Shown here: positions 54,426-61,897 of the stretch, one piece after another
How the letters are laid out: each line of letters begins with the position of its first letter
How positions within the stretch are numbered: position 1 is the stretch's first letter
From: Oscillospiraceae bacterium
GTDB lineage: Bacteria; Bacillota; Clostridia; Oscillospirales; CAG-272
Length of the DNA: 64,000 nucleotides
Direction of reading: 5' to 3'
NCBI GenBank assembly: GCA_015063805.1
Contig: SVTK01000012.1
Location: 1-64,000 of the forward strand
The notes under the pieces: generated by a model
The model's input: the letters and a program-made list of their open reading frames with translations, nothing else
What the model was told of the DNA's origin: nothing
The model's database searches: none
Position numbers and translations under genes: made by a program

Positions 54426-57029
54426 ATGAAACAAAAGAAACCCGAGAATCAAGAAACGATGTCAACGGGTGAACTGCTCGGACGGCTGAAAAAGAGCTAT
54501 TCGGCTGATGATGAGGGAACAAAAACATTCCCCCCTGTTTCTGCCGAACCGGACGCCTCCGATGACGATCTGGATATTGCGGCACTGCTCAGACAGTATT
54601 TGCCCGATGCAGAGCATACTTCTGCCGAGAATGAACCTGCATCCGATACCATCGAATTCAGTATACCTGAATCCCGGACAGAGGAACCTGTTTCTGCTGA
54701 GGAGGACATTTTTGTCGAGAATCCTTTGCGTGATTTTGTTCCGGATACTGACGCTGGGCCGGCACCTGTTTCCGGATCGGTTCGCCGTCAGGTCTACCGT
54801 TTCCGTCCGTCGTCGAGAAATTTTGCTGCACAAACAGTGAAGATTACAGAAACGGTTCGGGAAGAGCTTCCTTTGGTTCAAACCCCGAATACTGCTGCGT
54901 CCGATGGTTATTTTTCCGGAAAGGGAAAGACAGATTTTGTCATTGACGATGAGATTGTTCTGCCCGACGAATCTGCTTTTGACGAACTGATTCCTTCGCT
55001 TCATGCGTCTGAGCCCGCACCTGATATGCGGGCAGATGCAGAATCCGAACAGACCCGTGTGTTTGACACCGCCGAAGTCCTGTTGGCGGAAGATACCAAA
55101 CAGGATGAAGCTGGCACTGCGAGCACTGAGGAGACATCTCCTGTGCAGAATGCAGAAGTAGATGAATCTGTTTCCGATGTAAAGCCTGAGTCCAAAGCTG
55201 AGCTGGACGATACGGATATCAATTTGATGATTGCTCTTGGTTATGAAGAGGAGCTTCAGCAGACGGTCGGCATTGACCGTGTGAACGAAATTGAAGAGAA
55301 GCTGGACAAGGATGCATCTGCAGGAGATACCCGTGATAGTGCTGCCTTCCGCGGCTTTGAATATACCGAGAAAGAACAGGCAAAAGAGATTATGCAGAAC
55401 TACCGTGCCGAGTACAACGGCACAGTGCTCCGCCTGATTGGCAGCATTTTGCTCTTGGTTGCACTTTTCTTCTACGAGAACATCTCCTTGCTTGGCGTTG
55501 AACTGCCCGGTGCACTCAATATGCGGCATTTCCCATCGGTTCATACCCTGGTTTCGCTTCAGCTTCTGGTGCTCAGCGCCGCACTTTCCTGGCGCGAGCT
55601 GTTTGCCGGTCTCCGCAGTGCGGTTACCTTTAAGCCGACACCGCAGAGCCTTGGTGCGGTTGCTGTTTTGGTAGCGGTTCTGTATGACCTGATTATTGCC
55701 CTGGTCGCGCCGAGCAACGGTGTGATGCTTTATAATTTCCCTGCGGCACTCTGCCTGACGCTGATGGCCCTTTATGATCTGATGAGCCTGAAGCGGGAAA
55801 TTTTCAGCTTTACCGTGGTGGCTGATCGGCATGAAAAGTATGCCGCACGCAGTGTTTTGCTTCGCGATGCGGTGAGTGGTGAAGAGGAACTTACCCTTGA
55901 TGTTCGCCGTTCCGCTTTCGTTTCCCGTTATTTTGCGCGTACGAATGCAAAATCCGTGGTAGGCAGTCACTTGAATTTTGTTCTGCTTCCTGTTTTGGCA
56001 GTTTCGCTGGCACTGGCATTTATCTCCCTCTCCATGCACAAGGACGGGGTGGGTGCGCTCAATGTTTTCGCATTAACCAATATGTTTTGTTTGCCGGTGT
56101 CTACCCTTATTGCGTACAGCTATCCGCTGTTCCGTGCTGCACAGATTGCTTTCGAGGAAGATACTGCGATCCTTGGTGAGGCATCTGCTGAGGAGTACAG
56201 CGGCGCATCTGTGATCAGTTTTGCTGATACCGATATGTTCCCGTCTTATTCTGTCAAGCTCCGTTCCATTAAGCTGTATGGCAATGCCCGTCCTGACCTG
56301 GTGCTCTTCGGCGCGGCAAGTGTCTTCTCCCGCGTAGGCGGGCCTTTAGCAGATGTGCTGGAACTGGCCACCATGGAATTTGACTCGGCTGAATCGGTGG
56401 AGCTTATCCGCATCGCTGAAGACGGCATTGAGGCGATTGTGGATGGCCAGAGCATTCTGATCGGCAGAGAAGATTTCCTCTCTACCTATGATGTTCATCC
56501 CCTTCGCGATGCGGATGATGATGCCAATGGCGAGCGGATTCTGTACATTGTAATGGACGGTGTGCTCTGTGCTAAGCTGTATATCCAGTATGAGATGGAT
56601 ACCGATTTTGAAGATACCCTTCGTGCCCTGACCAAGGAGGAAATTACCGCCAAGATCCGTACCTACGATCCCAATATTGATGAGGAGCTTCTTGCGGTTA
56701 AACTGCGCGGAAAGCCTTTTGCCGTACAGATCGACAAGCAGATGGAGGAACCTTCGGAGCCCGGCAAGCTGGAGGAGATCGACAGCGGACTGGTGTCCCG
56801 TTCTTCGGCGAAAGCGCTGGTTCGACCCGCCCTGCTGTGCAGCCGCCTGGCCCATGTTCGCCGCACCGGATCCATCATCCGGACGGTGGCGCTGGTGGTC
56901 AGCCTGCTGATCATGCTCCTGCTGACGGTGCTTAGTTCTTCGGTTTCCATTACGTCGGTGTATGTTGCACTTTATCAGATCTTCTGGATCATTCCCAGTC
57001 TGATTATCACTCGCTTGTTTATCAAATAA
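54426..57029 (+). CDS. Pseudo-P-type (P1B-like) ATPase, acidic N-terminus, catalytic residues lost
   Basis: 867 residues from ATG 54426 after AAGGAG. Residues 1-330 are acidic, Ser/Thr/Pro/Glu-rich and probably disordered, with no metal-binding domain. Six or more transmembrane helices follow, starting about 334; the last pair is at about 815-867. Homology to P1B-type ATPases is read from order and spacing: a C555-L556-P557 motif in the position of CPC, then 43 residues from P557 to A600, where CopA has the phosphorylated Asp of DKTGT (here FADTDMF). A soluble region with GIEAIVDGQSILIGREDFL and YIVMDGVLCAKLYI resembles the N/P domain, and TGDN is replaced by RTYDPN. No DKTGT, TGES or GDGxND is seen. 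So it is probably a sensor or regulatory relic, not a pump. Confidence 0.6.
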   Translation: MKQKKPENQETMSTGELLGRLKKSYSADDEGTKTFPPVSAEPDASDDDLDIAALLRQYLPDAEHTSAENEPASDTIEFSIPESRTEEPVSAEEDIFVENPLRDFVPDTDAGPAPVSGSVRRQVYRFRPSSRNFAAQTVKITETVREELPLVQTPNTAASDGYFSGKGKTDFVIDDEIVLPDESAFDELIPSLHASEPAPDMRADAESEQTRVFDTAEVLLAEDTKQDEAGTASTEETSPVQNAEVDESVSDVKPESKAELDDTDINLMIALGYEEELQQTVGIDRVNEIEEKLDKDASAGDTRDSAAFRGFEYTEKEQAKEIMQNYRAEYNGTVLRLIGSILLLVALFFYENISLLGVELPGALNMRHFPSVHTLVSLQLLVLSAALSWRELFAGLRSAVTFKPTPQSLGAVAVLVAVLYDLIIALVAPSNGVMLYNFPAALCLTLMALYDLMSLKREIFSFTVVADRHEKYAARSVLLRDAVSGEEELTLDVRRSAFVSRYFARTNAKSVVGSHLNFVLLPVLAVSLALAFISLSMHKDGVGALNVFALTNMFCLPVSTLIAYSYPLFRAAQIAFEEDTAILGEASAEEYSGASVISFADTDMFPSYSVKLRSIKLYGNARPDLVLFGAASVFSRVGGPLADVLELATMEFDSAESVELIRIAEDGIEAIVDGQSILIGREDFLSTYDVHPLRDADDDANGERILYIVMDGVLCAKLYIQYEMDTDFEDTLRALTKEEITAKIRTYDPNIDEELLAVKLRGKPFAVQIDKQMEEPSEPGKLEEIDSGLVSRSSAKALVRPALLCSRLAHVRRTGSIIRTVALVVSLLIMLLLTVLSSSVSITSVYVALYQIFWIIPSLIITRLFIK

Positions 57030-57042
57030 ATCCATAAAAAAG

Positions 57043-57074
57043 AAGCACTTGCGGCAGGTTTGCCGCAAGTGCTT
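57043..57074. terminator. Bidirectional terminator
   Basis: A 14-bp perfect stem (57043-57056 with 57061-57074), loop GGTT, with A and T runs. It serves the pseudo-ATPase gene and the converging XRE gene. Confidence 0.9.
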
Positions 57075-57081
57075 TTGTTGG

Positions 57082-58119
57082 TTATCGGATGTATTCTGCA
57101 AGATCATAGTTTGCCAGATATTGATAAAACGGTTTCATGTAGTATTCCTTATTTTCCTCAAAATCCTTCCACACCACCGATACAAGGCGGTATGCCTCGT
57201 CGATGGATTTTTCACATTTCTCCATATTGCCGAGCCTTTTGTGGCACGCTGCAATGCACTGATGGAAGCTCCAATGGAAGGTCTGCATACCAGGCCAAAT
57301 GTACTGATCAGCCGGATCACGGTAGATATCGTCCAAAATAAAGGTGGTCAGGACGTCAAGTCCTTTTTGATAGCACCGCAGTGCCTGAGGAATATAATCA
57401 TCAGGTGTGTAATCGCGGAAAGTTACCTTGTGCTCATGCATATGGAACCAGGCATCGCCTTCCTGCATACAAGCGATATACAAGCCCTCAAGGTGGTGGT
57501 TCCGGGAGAAAATCGCGCCGTTCAGCTTATCTTTCCCGGATAAACGAAAGGCAAAAGCGTTATCCCGAAGATTGAAATTGCGGGGCAGCGTTTCCAGAAC
57601 TGCCTTGGCTTTTTCGTAGTCGCCTTTTTTGAGATAAGCCGCGGCTTGCGTATCCTTTGCGCTGTATACAAGAGTAAAATTTGTGCTTTCGGAAATTAGC
57701 TTTTGAGAAATCTCGATCATTTCATCCAAATGGGATGTGTCTTCCTGTGTGCGAAGTGTGTATTCGTATGCATTAAGAAGCGCGCAAAGCAGTGCCTCGT
57801 TTCCGGGATATTCCTGCAGAGCGGCCTTTACGGTTTCGGCATATTTTTCGGTGTTATCGAAGAAATCGCTGCTTGCGTCATCGATGATTTTTTGAATTTT
57901 TGCCTTCATCTCCCGGACATCATAGTCAAAGAGAATGTCCATGGATACCTCAAAATAGCCGGCGATCACAGGAATCATCTCCACGTCGGGGTAGCTGCAG
58001 CCGCTTTCCCATTTGCTCACTGCCTGGGGAGATACCGAAAGTGCACCGGCCAGGGCTTCCTGGGTAAGCCCTTTCTTTTTTCGCAGCTCACGGATCTTGC
58101 TGCCGATATGAACGGTCAT
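57082..58119 (-). CDS. XRE-family regulator with a TPR-like C-terminus
   Basis: 345 residues; the second of two adjacent ATGs (58119) is preferred because AGGAGG is 6 bases upstream. The helix-turn-helix domain is residues about 4-60: GSKIRELRKKKGLTQEALA and SPQAVSKWESGCSYPDVEM. Residues 75-330 are helical with several TPR-like pairs (AAAYLKKGDYEKAKAVLETLP, ALRCYQKGLDVL). Such proteins (Rgg/PlcR-like architecture or eukaryote-type TPR regulators) often bind peptides or proteins; the ligand is unknown. Confidence 0.85.
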   Translation of the reverse strand: MTVHIGSKIRELRKKKGLTQEALAGALSVSPQAVSKWESGCSYPDVEMIPVIAGYFEVSMDILFDYDVREMKAKIQKIIDDASSDFFDNTEKYAETVKAALQEYPGNEALLCALLNAYEYTLRTQEDTSHLDEMIEISQKLISESTNFTLVYSAKDTQAAAYLKKGDYEKAKAVLETLPRNFNLRDNAFAFRLSGKDKLNGAIFSRNHHLEGLYIACMQEGDAWFHMHEHKVTFRDYTPDDYIPQALRCYQKGLDVLTTFILDDIYRDPADQYIWPGMQTFHWSFHQCIAACHKRLGNMEKCEKSIDEAYRLVSVVWKDFEENKEYYMKPFYQYLANYDLAEYIR

Positions 58120-58161
58120 CATTAACCTCCTAAATTGTGCTGTATTTTCGTGATGCGCTTC

Positions 58162-58173
58162 ACTGTATACAGT
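58162..58173. promoter_or_regulatory. Palindromic operator of the XRE gene
   Basis: ACTGTATACAGT is a perfect 12-bp palindrome overlapping the -10 region of the XRE promoter, consistent with autorepression. Confidence 0.55.
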
Positions 58174-58199
58174 ATAGCATAGACAAAAATCGTTTGCAA
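58171..58199 (-). promoter_or_regulatory. Promoter of the XRE-TPR gene
   Basis: Minus strand TTGCAA (58199-58194), 17-bp spacer, TATACT (58176-58171). Confidence 0.65.
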
Positions 58200-58268
58200 C
58201 AACGCCATTTTCGGAAAAAAACAACCAACAGTTAAGTTGGTAGATTTTGGGGTGAGCCAAGGCCTCAC

Positions 58269-58307
58269 AAAAAAACTGCATCGCCGTCTCGGCGATGCAG
58301 TTTTTTT
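58269..58307 (-). terminator. serS terminator
   Basis: A 17-bp stem (58269-58285 with 58291-58307), loop GTCTC, A and T runs on both sides; it follows the serS stop on the minus strand. Confidence 0.9.
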
Positions 58308-58317
58308 AATATTCAGA

Positions 58318-59604
58318 TTACTTCTTGGGGGTGATCTCGGTCATGCCACCCATGTAAGGACGGAGTGCCTCGGGGATAGCCACAGAGCCGTCGGCGCGGA
58401 GGTTGTTCTCTAAGAATGCGATGAGCATACGGGGAGGTGCAACCACGGTGTTGTTGAGGGTGTGGGCAAAATACTTGCCATCCTTAGCATTGACACGGAT
58501 TTTCAGACGGCGTGCCTGGGCATCGCCGAGATTGGAGCAGGAACCAACTTCAAAGTACTTCTTCTGACGGGGGCTCCACGCCTCAACGTCGATGGACTTG
58601 ACCTTCAGGTCGGCCAGGTCGCCCGAGCAGCATTCCAGGGTGCGTACCGGGATATCCATGGAACGGAAGAGATCAACAGTGTTCTGCCACAGCTTTTCAA
58701 ACCACATGGGGCTCTCCTCGGGCTTACAGACCACGATCATTTCCTGCTTCTCGAACTGATGGATACGGTACACGCCGCGTTCCTCCAGGCCGTGCGCGCC
58801 CTTCTCCTTGCGGAAGCAGGGAGAGTAGCTGGTGAGGGTGTAGGGAAGTGCCTGCTCATCCAGAATGGTGTCGATGAACTTACCGATCATGGAGTGCTCA
58901 CTGGTACCGATCAGGTAGAGGTCCTCGCCCTCAATCTTGTACATCATGGCATCCATCTCAGCGAAGCTCATTACGCCGGTGACTACTTCGGAGCGGATCA
59001 TGAAGGGAGGAATGCAGTAGGTAAAACCGCGGTTAATCATGAAATCCCGGGCATAGGAGATCACAGCGGAGTGGAGACGGGCAATGTCACCCATAAGGTA
59101 GTAGAAGCCGTTGCCCGCGACCTTGCGTGCGGCATCCAGGTCAATGCCGGCAAAGCGCTCCATGATATCGGTGTGGTAGGGAATATCAAACTCGGGAACA
59201 ACGGGCTCACCGTAACGCTGTACTTCTACATTCTCGCTGTCGTCCTTGCCGATCGGAACAGAAGGATCAATGATGTTGGGAATGGTCATCATGATCTTCT
59301 TGATCTTTTCTTCCAGCTCGCCTTCTTTTGCTTCGGCAGCTGCAAGAGCCTCGGCGGAAGCGGTGACCTGCTTCTTTACTTCCTCGGCCTCATCGCGCTT
59401 GCCCTGGGCCATCAGACCGCCGATCTGCTTGGAGAGGCGGTTTCGCTCAGCGCGGAGACGGTCTGCCTCCTGCTTGTTGGCACGGTTTTCTGCATCAAGA
59501 GCGATCACCTCGTCCACCAGGGGAAGCTTGTTATCCTGGAATTTCCGACGAATGTTCTCCTTGACGATCTCAGGATTTTCTCTGACAAAACGTAAATCTA
59601 ACAT
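58318..59604 (-). CDS. serS: Seryl-tRNA synthetase
   Basis: 428 residues from ATG 59604 with GGAGG; a TTG four codons earlier contains the Shine-Dalgarno. An N-terminal two-helix antiparallel coiled coil (about 25-105, RAERNRLSKQIGGLMAQGKRDE) that binds the tRNA variable arm precedes the class II catalytic domain: motif 2 FRKEKGAHGLEERGVYRIHQFEK and motif 3 NNTVVAPPRMLIAFLEN. Regulated by the upstream T-box. Confidence 0.97.
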   Translation of the reverse strand: MLDLRFVRENPEIVKENIRRKFQDNKLPLVDEVIALDAENRANKQEADRLRAERNRLSKQIGGLMAQGKRDEAEEVKKQVTASAEALAAAEAKEGELEEKIKKIMMTIPNIIDPSVPIGKDDSENVEVQRYGEPVVPEFDIPYHTDIMERFAGIDLDAARKVAGNGFYYLMGDIARLHSAVISYARDFMINRGFTYCIPPFMIRSEVVTGVMSFAEMDAMMYKIEGEDLYLIGTSEHSMIGKFIDTILDEQALPYTLTSYSPCFRKEKGAHGLEERGVYRIHQFEKQEMIVVCKPEESPMWFEKLWQNTVDLFRSMDIPVRTLECCSGDLADLKVKSIDVEAWSPRQKKYFEVGSCSNLGDAQARRLKIRVNAKDGKYFAHTLNNTVVAPPRMLIAFLENNLRADGSVAIPEALRPYMGGMTEITPKK

Positions 59605-59639
59605 GGTTTCCTCCAAAATAAAAATATACCGATTTTACA

Positions 59640-59863
59640 GGTGAAAAAGAAAAAACTCCCGCCCATCAACATGGGACGGAAGCTCCGTGGTGCCACCCAA
59701 TTTGCCGCGGAAAGCCGCAGCCGCTTAGCCGTGCGGTAAAGGGCACGTCCCTTCGGCTCGTCGCCGATAGCTCGGAAAGCGGAAACGCACCGTTGCTCAT
59801 CGGTTTACACCGGCCACCGACTCTCTTTGCAGCGAAAGGATGCGATAACTTTCTTCATTGCAT
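59640..59863 (-). ncRNA. T-box riboswitch leader of serS
   Basis: On the minus strand, a T-box sequence TGGGTGGCACCACGGAGC (59699-59682) is followed by a terminator (CTTCCGTCCCAT/ATGGGCGGGAG plus a T run, 59682-59650) with which it forms alternative structures. The preceding 160 bases fold as Stem I with an AGAGAG-like segment. Serine-tRNA sensing is inferred from the downstream gene; I could not place the specifier codon with confidence. Confidence 0.9.
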
Positions 59864-59869
59864 ATCGAT

Positions 59870-59898
59870 AGTATACACGATTTTCATCGTAAATGCAA
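59870..59898 (-). promoter_or_regulatory. Promoter of the serS T-box operon
   Basis: Minus strand TTGCAT (59898-59893), 17-bp spacer, TATACT (59875-59870). Confidence 0.65.
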
Positions 59899-60097
59899 GA
59901 GGGTTGACGAAATTTCCGCAAATATTTTTCTCTTGCGTCCCAAAATGAAGGGATAAATACCAATGGGATTCTTTGGCGGGATCATTTGTGCGGCGGGACA
60001 CAAATTATCACCTTCTGCGGGAGATAATGTATACAGGAAATGTGTTTTTCCAGTGGTGTGTTTCGCGCAAATTGCGGTGTGAAAATTCAATTTTTTG
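59899..60097. other. Intergenic region, nothing further recognised
   Basis: AT-rich spacer between the divergent serS and ATP synthase promoters; no ORF, repeat or RNA structure stands out. Confidence 0.5.
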
Positions 60098-60126
60098 TTG
60101 ACATTTTTGGACAAAAGATGTATAAT
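60098..60126 (+). promoter_or_regulatory. Promoter of the ATP synthase operon
   Basis: TTGACA 60098-60103, 17-bp spacer, TATAAT 60121-60126; a perfect sigma-A match. Confidence 0.85.
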
Positions 60127-60175
60127 AAAATGTAATATTTCTGTCCGTAAAGGGCAGGAGCAAGGAGGGATGTTT

Positions 60176-60505
60176 TTGCCGAATTCTTTGGTTGGAATGT
60201 TTGCTGCATTTCTCATTGGTGCTGCACTTTCCTATGTGAATTATCTTCTGACCGCGAAGGCGGCAAAGGCTTCGTCCGGCCAGCTTGCCGGAGTATCTCT
60301 TCTGCGTCAGTTGATTAACATCGGCTATCTGGCACTGGTCTTTTTTCTCGCGCCCTACACGCCGTGGGATCGGATATGGATGCTGGTCGGGGCCGTGCTC
60401 GGTGTTACATTGCCAATGTTTCTGTTTACCTTTCTCCTCCTCCGACGCCTTAAGCAGCAAACTGGCGGCCGTGATGGGGAAGACACGAAAGGAGGCGAAA
60501 ATTAA
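60176..60505 (+). CDS. atpI: AtpI-like protein of the ATP synthase operon
   Basis: About 109 residues. The TTG at 60176 is preferred because the ATG at 60170 lies one base after AGGAGG. Four hydrophobic segments (about 5-25, 40-55, 60-80, 85-105) and position just before atpB match the AtpI/UncI family, which assists Fo assembly. Sequence identity within AtpI is low, so the call relies on position and topology. Confidence 0.7.
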   Translation: MPNSLVGMFAAFLIGAALSYVNYLLTAKAAKASSGQLAGVSLLRQLINIGYLALVFFLAPYTPWDRIWMLVGAVLGVTLPMFLFTFLLLRRLKQQTGGRDGEDTKGGEN

Positions 60506-61177
60506 ATGGGTGAAAAATCCGAGGTGATCATTCCTCTGTGGGGCATTCTTGATGTCACGGGGGAAGTCATCACGATGTGGATTATTCTTGCTGTGATTGC
60601 TGTGATTTCCTTGATTGTGACCCGTAACCTCAAGGAACGTCCCGGTAAGTTCCAGAATATGATCGAAACGGGAATCGAGTATCTGGACAATTTCTTCTCG
60701 GGGATTATCGGGAAGCATCATGCACGAAAATATTTTTTCTTTCTCGGCTCACTGTTCATTTTTATCATCGTTGCCAACTATACCGGGCTGATCCCCGGAG
60801 TGGGATTGACCGACTTTGTCAAAGCCCCCACGGCATCGCTGTCAGTCACATTGGGCTTAGGCATTGTGACCTTTTTCTTCCTGCAGATTGCAGGTCTTCG
60901 TGTTGGAGTCAAGCATTATTTCAAACGTTTTGTCAGTCCCATCGCGGTGATGCTTCCTCTCCTGATTCTGGATGAGTTTATTAAGCCCGCATCCCTTGCA
61001 CTCCGTCTGTTCGGTAACGTGTTCGGTGAGGAAACGGTTTTGCATAATCTGTACGATCTGCTTCCCATCGGCGTTCCCGTCATCATGATGGCACTTTCCA
61101 TCCTCTTCTGCGCAATCCAGGCGGTGGTCTTCACCATGCTGGTGTCGATCTACCTGGAAGAGGCCATCGAGGAATAA
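60506..61177 (+). CDS. atpB: F0F1 ATP synthase subunit a
   Basis: 223 residues, starting one base after the atpI stop. The essential Arg helix is visible in KPASLALRLFGNVFGEETV (about 155-173), where the conserved Arg forms the proton half-channel gate. Five or six transmembrane helices. It works with the c ring. Confidence 0.95.
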   Translation: MGEKSEVIIPLWGILDVTGEVITMWIILAVIAVISLIVTRNLKERPGKFQNMIETGIEYLDNFFSGIIGKHHARKYFFFLGSLFIFIIVANYTGLIPGVGLTDFVKAPTASLSVTLGLGIVTFFFLQIAGLRVGVKHYFKRFVSPIAVMLPLLILDEFIKPASLALRLFGNVFGEETVLHNLYDLLPIGVPVIMMALSILFCAIQAVVFTMLVSIYLEEAIEE

Positions 61178-61224
61178 CCAAACCGATATTTTCAGAAAAT
61201 ATAAATAATTAAAGGAGATTTATC

Positions 61225-61455
61225 ATGGATAGTTCCGCTTTCATTGCAATTGCAGCAGCGATTGCTATCGCTGTCAGTACCATTTTCCCCGCCCTCGGCC
61301 AGGGCCTCGCCGCCAAGGCTGCCATGGAGAGCATTGCCCGTCAGCCTGATGCTGCCAAGGACATCCGTTCTACGCTGATCATTGCGCTGGCACTGATGGA
61401 GGCTCTGACCATCTACGGTTTGCTGATCGCCTTCATCCTCGCCTCCAAGATCTGA
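61225..61455 (+). CDS. atpE: F0F1 ATP synthase subunit c
   Basis: 76 residues, two-helix hairpin with RQPDAAKDI loop. The ion-binding carboxylate is the Glu in [10 protein letters not shown] (helix 2). A Gln in the helix-1 GQGL motif is kept, but the Ser and Thr that complete the sodium site in Ilyobacter (ES/T motif) are Ala and Leu here. So proton coupling is predicted. RBS AAAGGAG. Confidence 0.93.
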   Translation: MDSSAFIAIAAAIAIAVSTIFPALGQGLAAKAAMESIARQPDAAKDIRSTLIIALALMEALTIYGLLIAFILASKI

Positions 61456-61466
61456 GGAGGCGGGCT

Positions 61467-61883
61467 GTGACGATACAGTTGTCCGTCTTGCTTTGGACGG
61501 TAATTACTTTCTGTCTGTTTATTGTGGTGATCAATCGGCTTTTGCTGAAGCCTATGCTGGCGTTTATGGACCAGAGGCAGGCGCGGATTGACCGTGCTGC
61601 GGAAAAGGCTGCAGAGCACAAGCAGGCTATGGAAGAGGCAGAACAAAAAATTGCTGATTTTCACCTTGAAGAAAACCGCCACCAAGCGCAGTGTGCCAAA
61701 GAAGCCGTGGAACGTGCACACAGCGAGGCAGCCGCACTTGCGGGGGAAACCGCAATGGTGCGGACGCGCAAAATCTCTGAACGCAGAGCCGAGCTTGGTA
61801 TCGAACATCTTGAGATTGAGGAGCATTTGGATACCCGCGTGGAGGAGCTTGCTGCTTCCTATATCTCTACACTTGTATCCTGA
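61467..61883 (+). CDS. atpF: F0F1 ATP synthase subunit b (short)
   Basis: 138 residues from a GTG at 61467 that follows GAGGCGGGCT. One N-terminal transmembrane helix (about 6-26) then [21 protein letters not shown] and a long heptad-rich helix to the end. Ordinary b has about 160 residues, so the distal delta-binding end is shortened. The gene is followed after 14 bases by the fusion, which supplies a second b-like anchor. Confidence 0.9.
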   Translation: MTIQLSVLLWTVITFCLFIVVINRLLLKPMLAFMDQRQARIDRAAEKAAEHKQAMEEAEQKIADFHLEENRHQAQCAKEAVERAHSEAAALAGETAMVRTRKISERRAELGIEHLEIEEHLDTRVEELAASYISTLVS

Positions 61884-61897
61884 ACGGAAAATCAAAT

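Noticed and set aside
60170-60175. ATG start for atpI
   Set aside because: Only one base separates it from AGGAGG; the TTG at 60176 has normal spacing.
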